Shown here: in pieces, positions 63,701 to 64,000 of the stretch
Numbering within the stretch: the stretch's first letter is position 1
How the letters are laid out: each line of letters starts with the position of its first letter
Source of the DNA: Escarpia spicata
Taxonomy: Eukaryota > Annelida > Polychaeta > Sabellida > Siboglinidae
Direction of reading: 5' to 3'
Length of the DNA stretch: 64,000 bases
NCBI GenBank assembly: GCA_963995525.1
Contig: OZ023206.1
Location: 186,001-250,000, forward strand
The notes under the pieces: model-generated
Seen by the model: only the letters and a program-made list of their open reading frames with translations
Told to the model about the DNA's origin: nothing
The model's database searches: none
Position numbers and translations under genes: made by a program

Positions 63701-64000
63701 AATTTTTTTCGAACATTTTTACATGGGACATGTTTGTCTCGTGAGTACTGAATGTACTGCTGCTTTAGACAAGATAAAACATCAAATGGGGATGAGTTTT
63801 CACACCTATAACTTACGTAATATGTTCTTGTAACTTACGTGACGGGGATAAAACGGTAACATGCATTCCCATTTGGGGTTAATCTAGTTATGTGTGTAGC
63901 TTGATATCAATCTAGCCTTCGTGAAGATTTGTAACATGCAAAACATCTATTTGGGGTAAGACCACATTAAATATCCTTCCGCCGAAAAAAGTGCATTACA
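54759..64000 (+). repeat. Mixed region with F-D-I and J-G-A-D duplications
   Basis: Order: E, F, D, I, I, E, E, H, F, D, I, J, G, A, D, I, E/H, F, D, G, A, I/F, D, J, G, A, D, J, then partial G. F-D-I at 55085-56062 and 57358-58335 share GATAAGC and GAATATTTTG in D. J-G-A-D at 58336-59639 and 62247-63550 share CATAAATTT and CATCCCCAT in G and CATTTCGACATG plus AATCGGG in D, at 3911-bp offset. No B monomers occur here, and the A copies lack CTTACATGAC, so this end is distinct from the first 43 kb. Confidence 0.82.
56716..57031 (+). repeat. Short E monomer (316 bp) with a 10-bp terminal deletion
   Basis: The monomer ends GGTAACATTTGGGG instead of the usual GGTAACAT followed by ten more bases and TTGGGG. 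The lost ten bases (GCATTCCCAT) lie between two CAT words, so the junction near 57027 fits a deletion between 3-bp direct repeats, either by slippage or end joining. It is the only indel larger than 2 bp in the window and removes one of the two ATGCAT words. Confidence 0.9.

Larger units (their letters stand above)
1..64000 (+). repeat. Satellite DNA array, 326-bp monomer, 196 complete copies plus one partial
   Basis: Every 326 bases the same sequence returns in the same orientation, starting with GGTTAATCTA and ending with CCCATTTGG. I counted 196 complete monomers and a last partial one of 124 bp. Nearly all are 325, 326 or 327 bp; exceptions are 316 bp (56716) and 328 bp (40409). No foreign sequence interrupts the array. 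The first monomer has 65 G and 56 C, so 37% GC. Such long homogeneous arrays are typical of eukaryotic centromeric or pericentromeric heterochromatin; that location is inferred, not visible. The array runs off both ends of the window, so its real size is unknown. No genes were found in any frame that look coding. Confidence 0.99.

Noticed and set aside
1..64000. CRISPR array or integron-like cassette array
   Set aside because: The repeat unit is continuous, with no unique spacers, no cas genes and no bacterial gene content.
1..64000. Tandem gene array such as 5S rRNA, histone or spliced-leader genes
   Set aside because: No conserved 5S internal promoter boxes, no long frames and no splice-leader-like motif were recognised in the monomer.
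1..64000. Retrotransposon LTR or tandem LTR origin
   Set aside because: No primer binding site, polypurine tract, gag/pol frame or TG...CA terminal structure was seen, and no partial element breaks the array.

Overview
The whole window is one uninterrupted satellite DNA array. A monomer of about 326 bp (37% GC, counted by hand on the first copy) runs head-to-tail in one orientation from base 1 to base 64000. Phased on its conserved GGTTAATCTA word, there are 196 complete monomers and a 124-bp partial one (63877-64000). Typing every monomer by hand and summing the indels (20 monomers with a 1-bp deletion, the remaining gains and losses cancelling) reproduces the observed coordinates exactly. 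I see no protein-coding gene, tRNA, rRNA, transposon, CRISPR array, inversion or unique sequence. The short recurring reading frames (61-89 codons) are artefacts of the repeat and start at TTG or GTG.

This is a eukaryotic genome, most likely centromeric or pericentromeric heterochromatin. The species cannot be determined from the sequence. Monomer length and a BamHI site in most subtypes recall the sugar-beet pBV satellite (327-328 bp by my memory), but I could not compare sequences, and insects or other taxa are equally possible.

The array has a second level of order. Monomers fall into about nine subtypes, which I call A, B, J, D, I, E, H, F and G. Each is defined by linked variants; where I compared two types (A and E) they differ at about a dozen positions. 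Their order is not random. It follows a loose cycle A>B>J>D>I>E>H>F>G>A from which locally amplified higher-order repeats (HORs) have been cut. Layout: 1-5865, mixed, with an A-B-C-D block (1-1303) repeated at 3911-5213; 5866-11405, an eight-monomer block duplicated at a 2933-bp offset; 11406-15641, mixed; 15642-22156, five almost identical copies of a 1303-bp four-monomer HOR; 22157-31280, mixed, with 651-bp and 652-bp dimers and a shared I-E block; 31281-37800, two full copies and one rearranged copy of a 1956-bp six-monomer HOR; 37801-43342, mixed; 43343-46929, a 1957-bp six-monomer period; 46278-54758, a 2935-bp nine-monomer HOR with an internal unequal-crossover product; 54759-64000, mixed, with a four-monomer block duplicated at 3911 bp.

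The array is zoned. B monomers occur only before about 43.0 kb, the five-copy A-B-J-I HOR only in 15.6-22.2 kb, and the H variant with a GTATCG change only in 47-54 kb. This is the pattern expected from repeated local unequal exchange or amplification at different times. Inside the monomer there is weak evidence of an older dimer of about 163 bp, and a nearly invariant segment carrying two ACGT-core motifs 22 bp apart. These are candidates for a structural or protein-binding role. All comparisons were made by eye.
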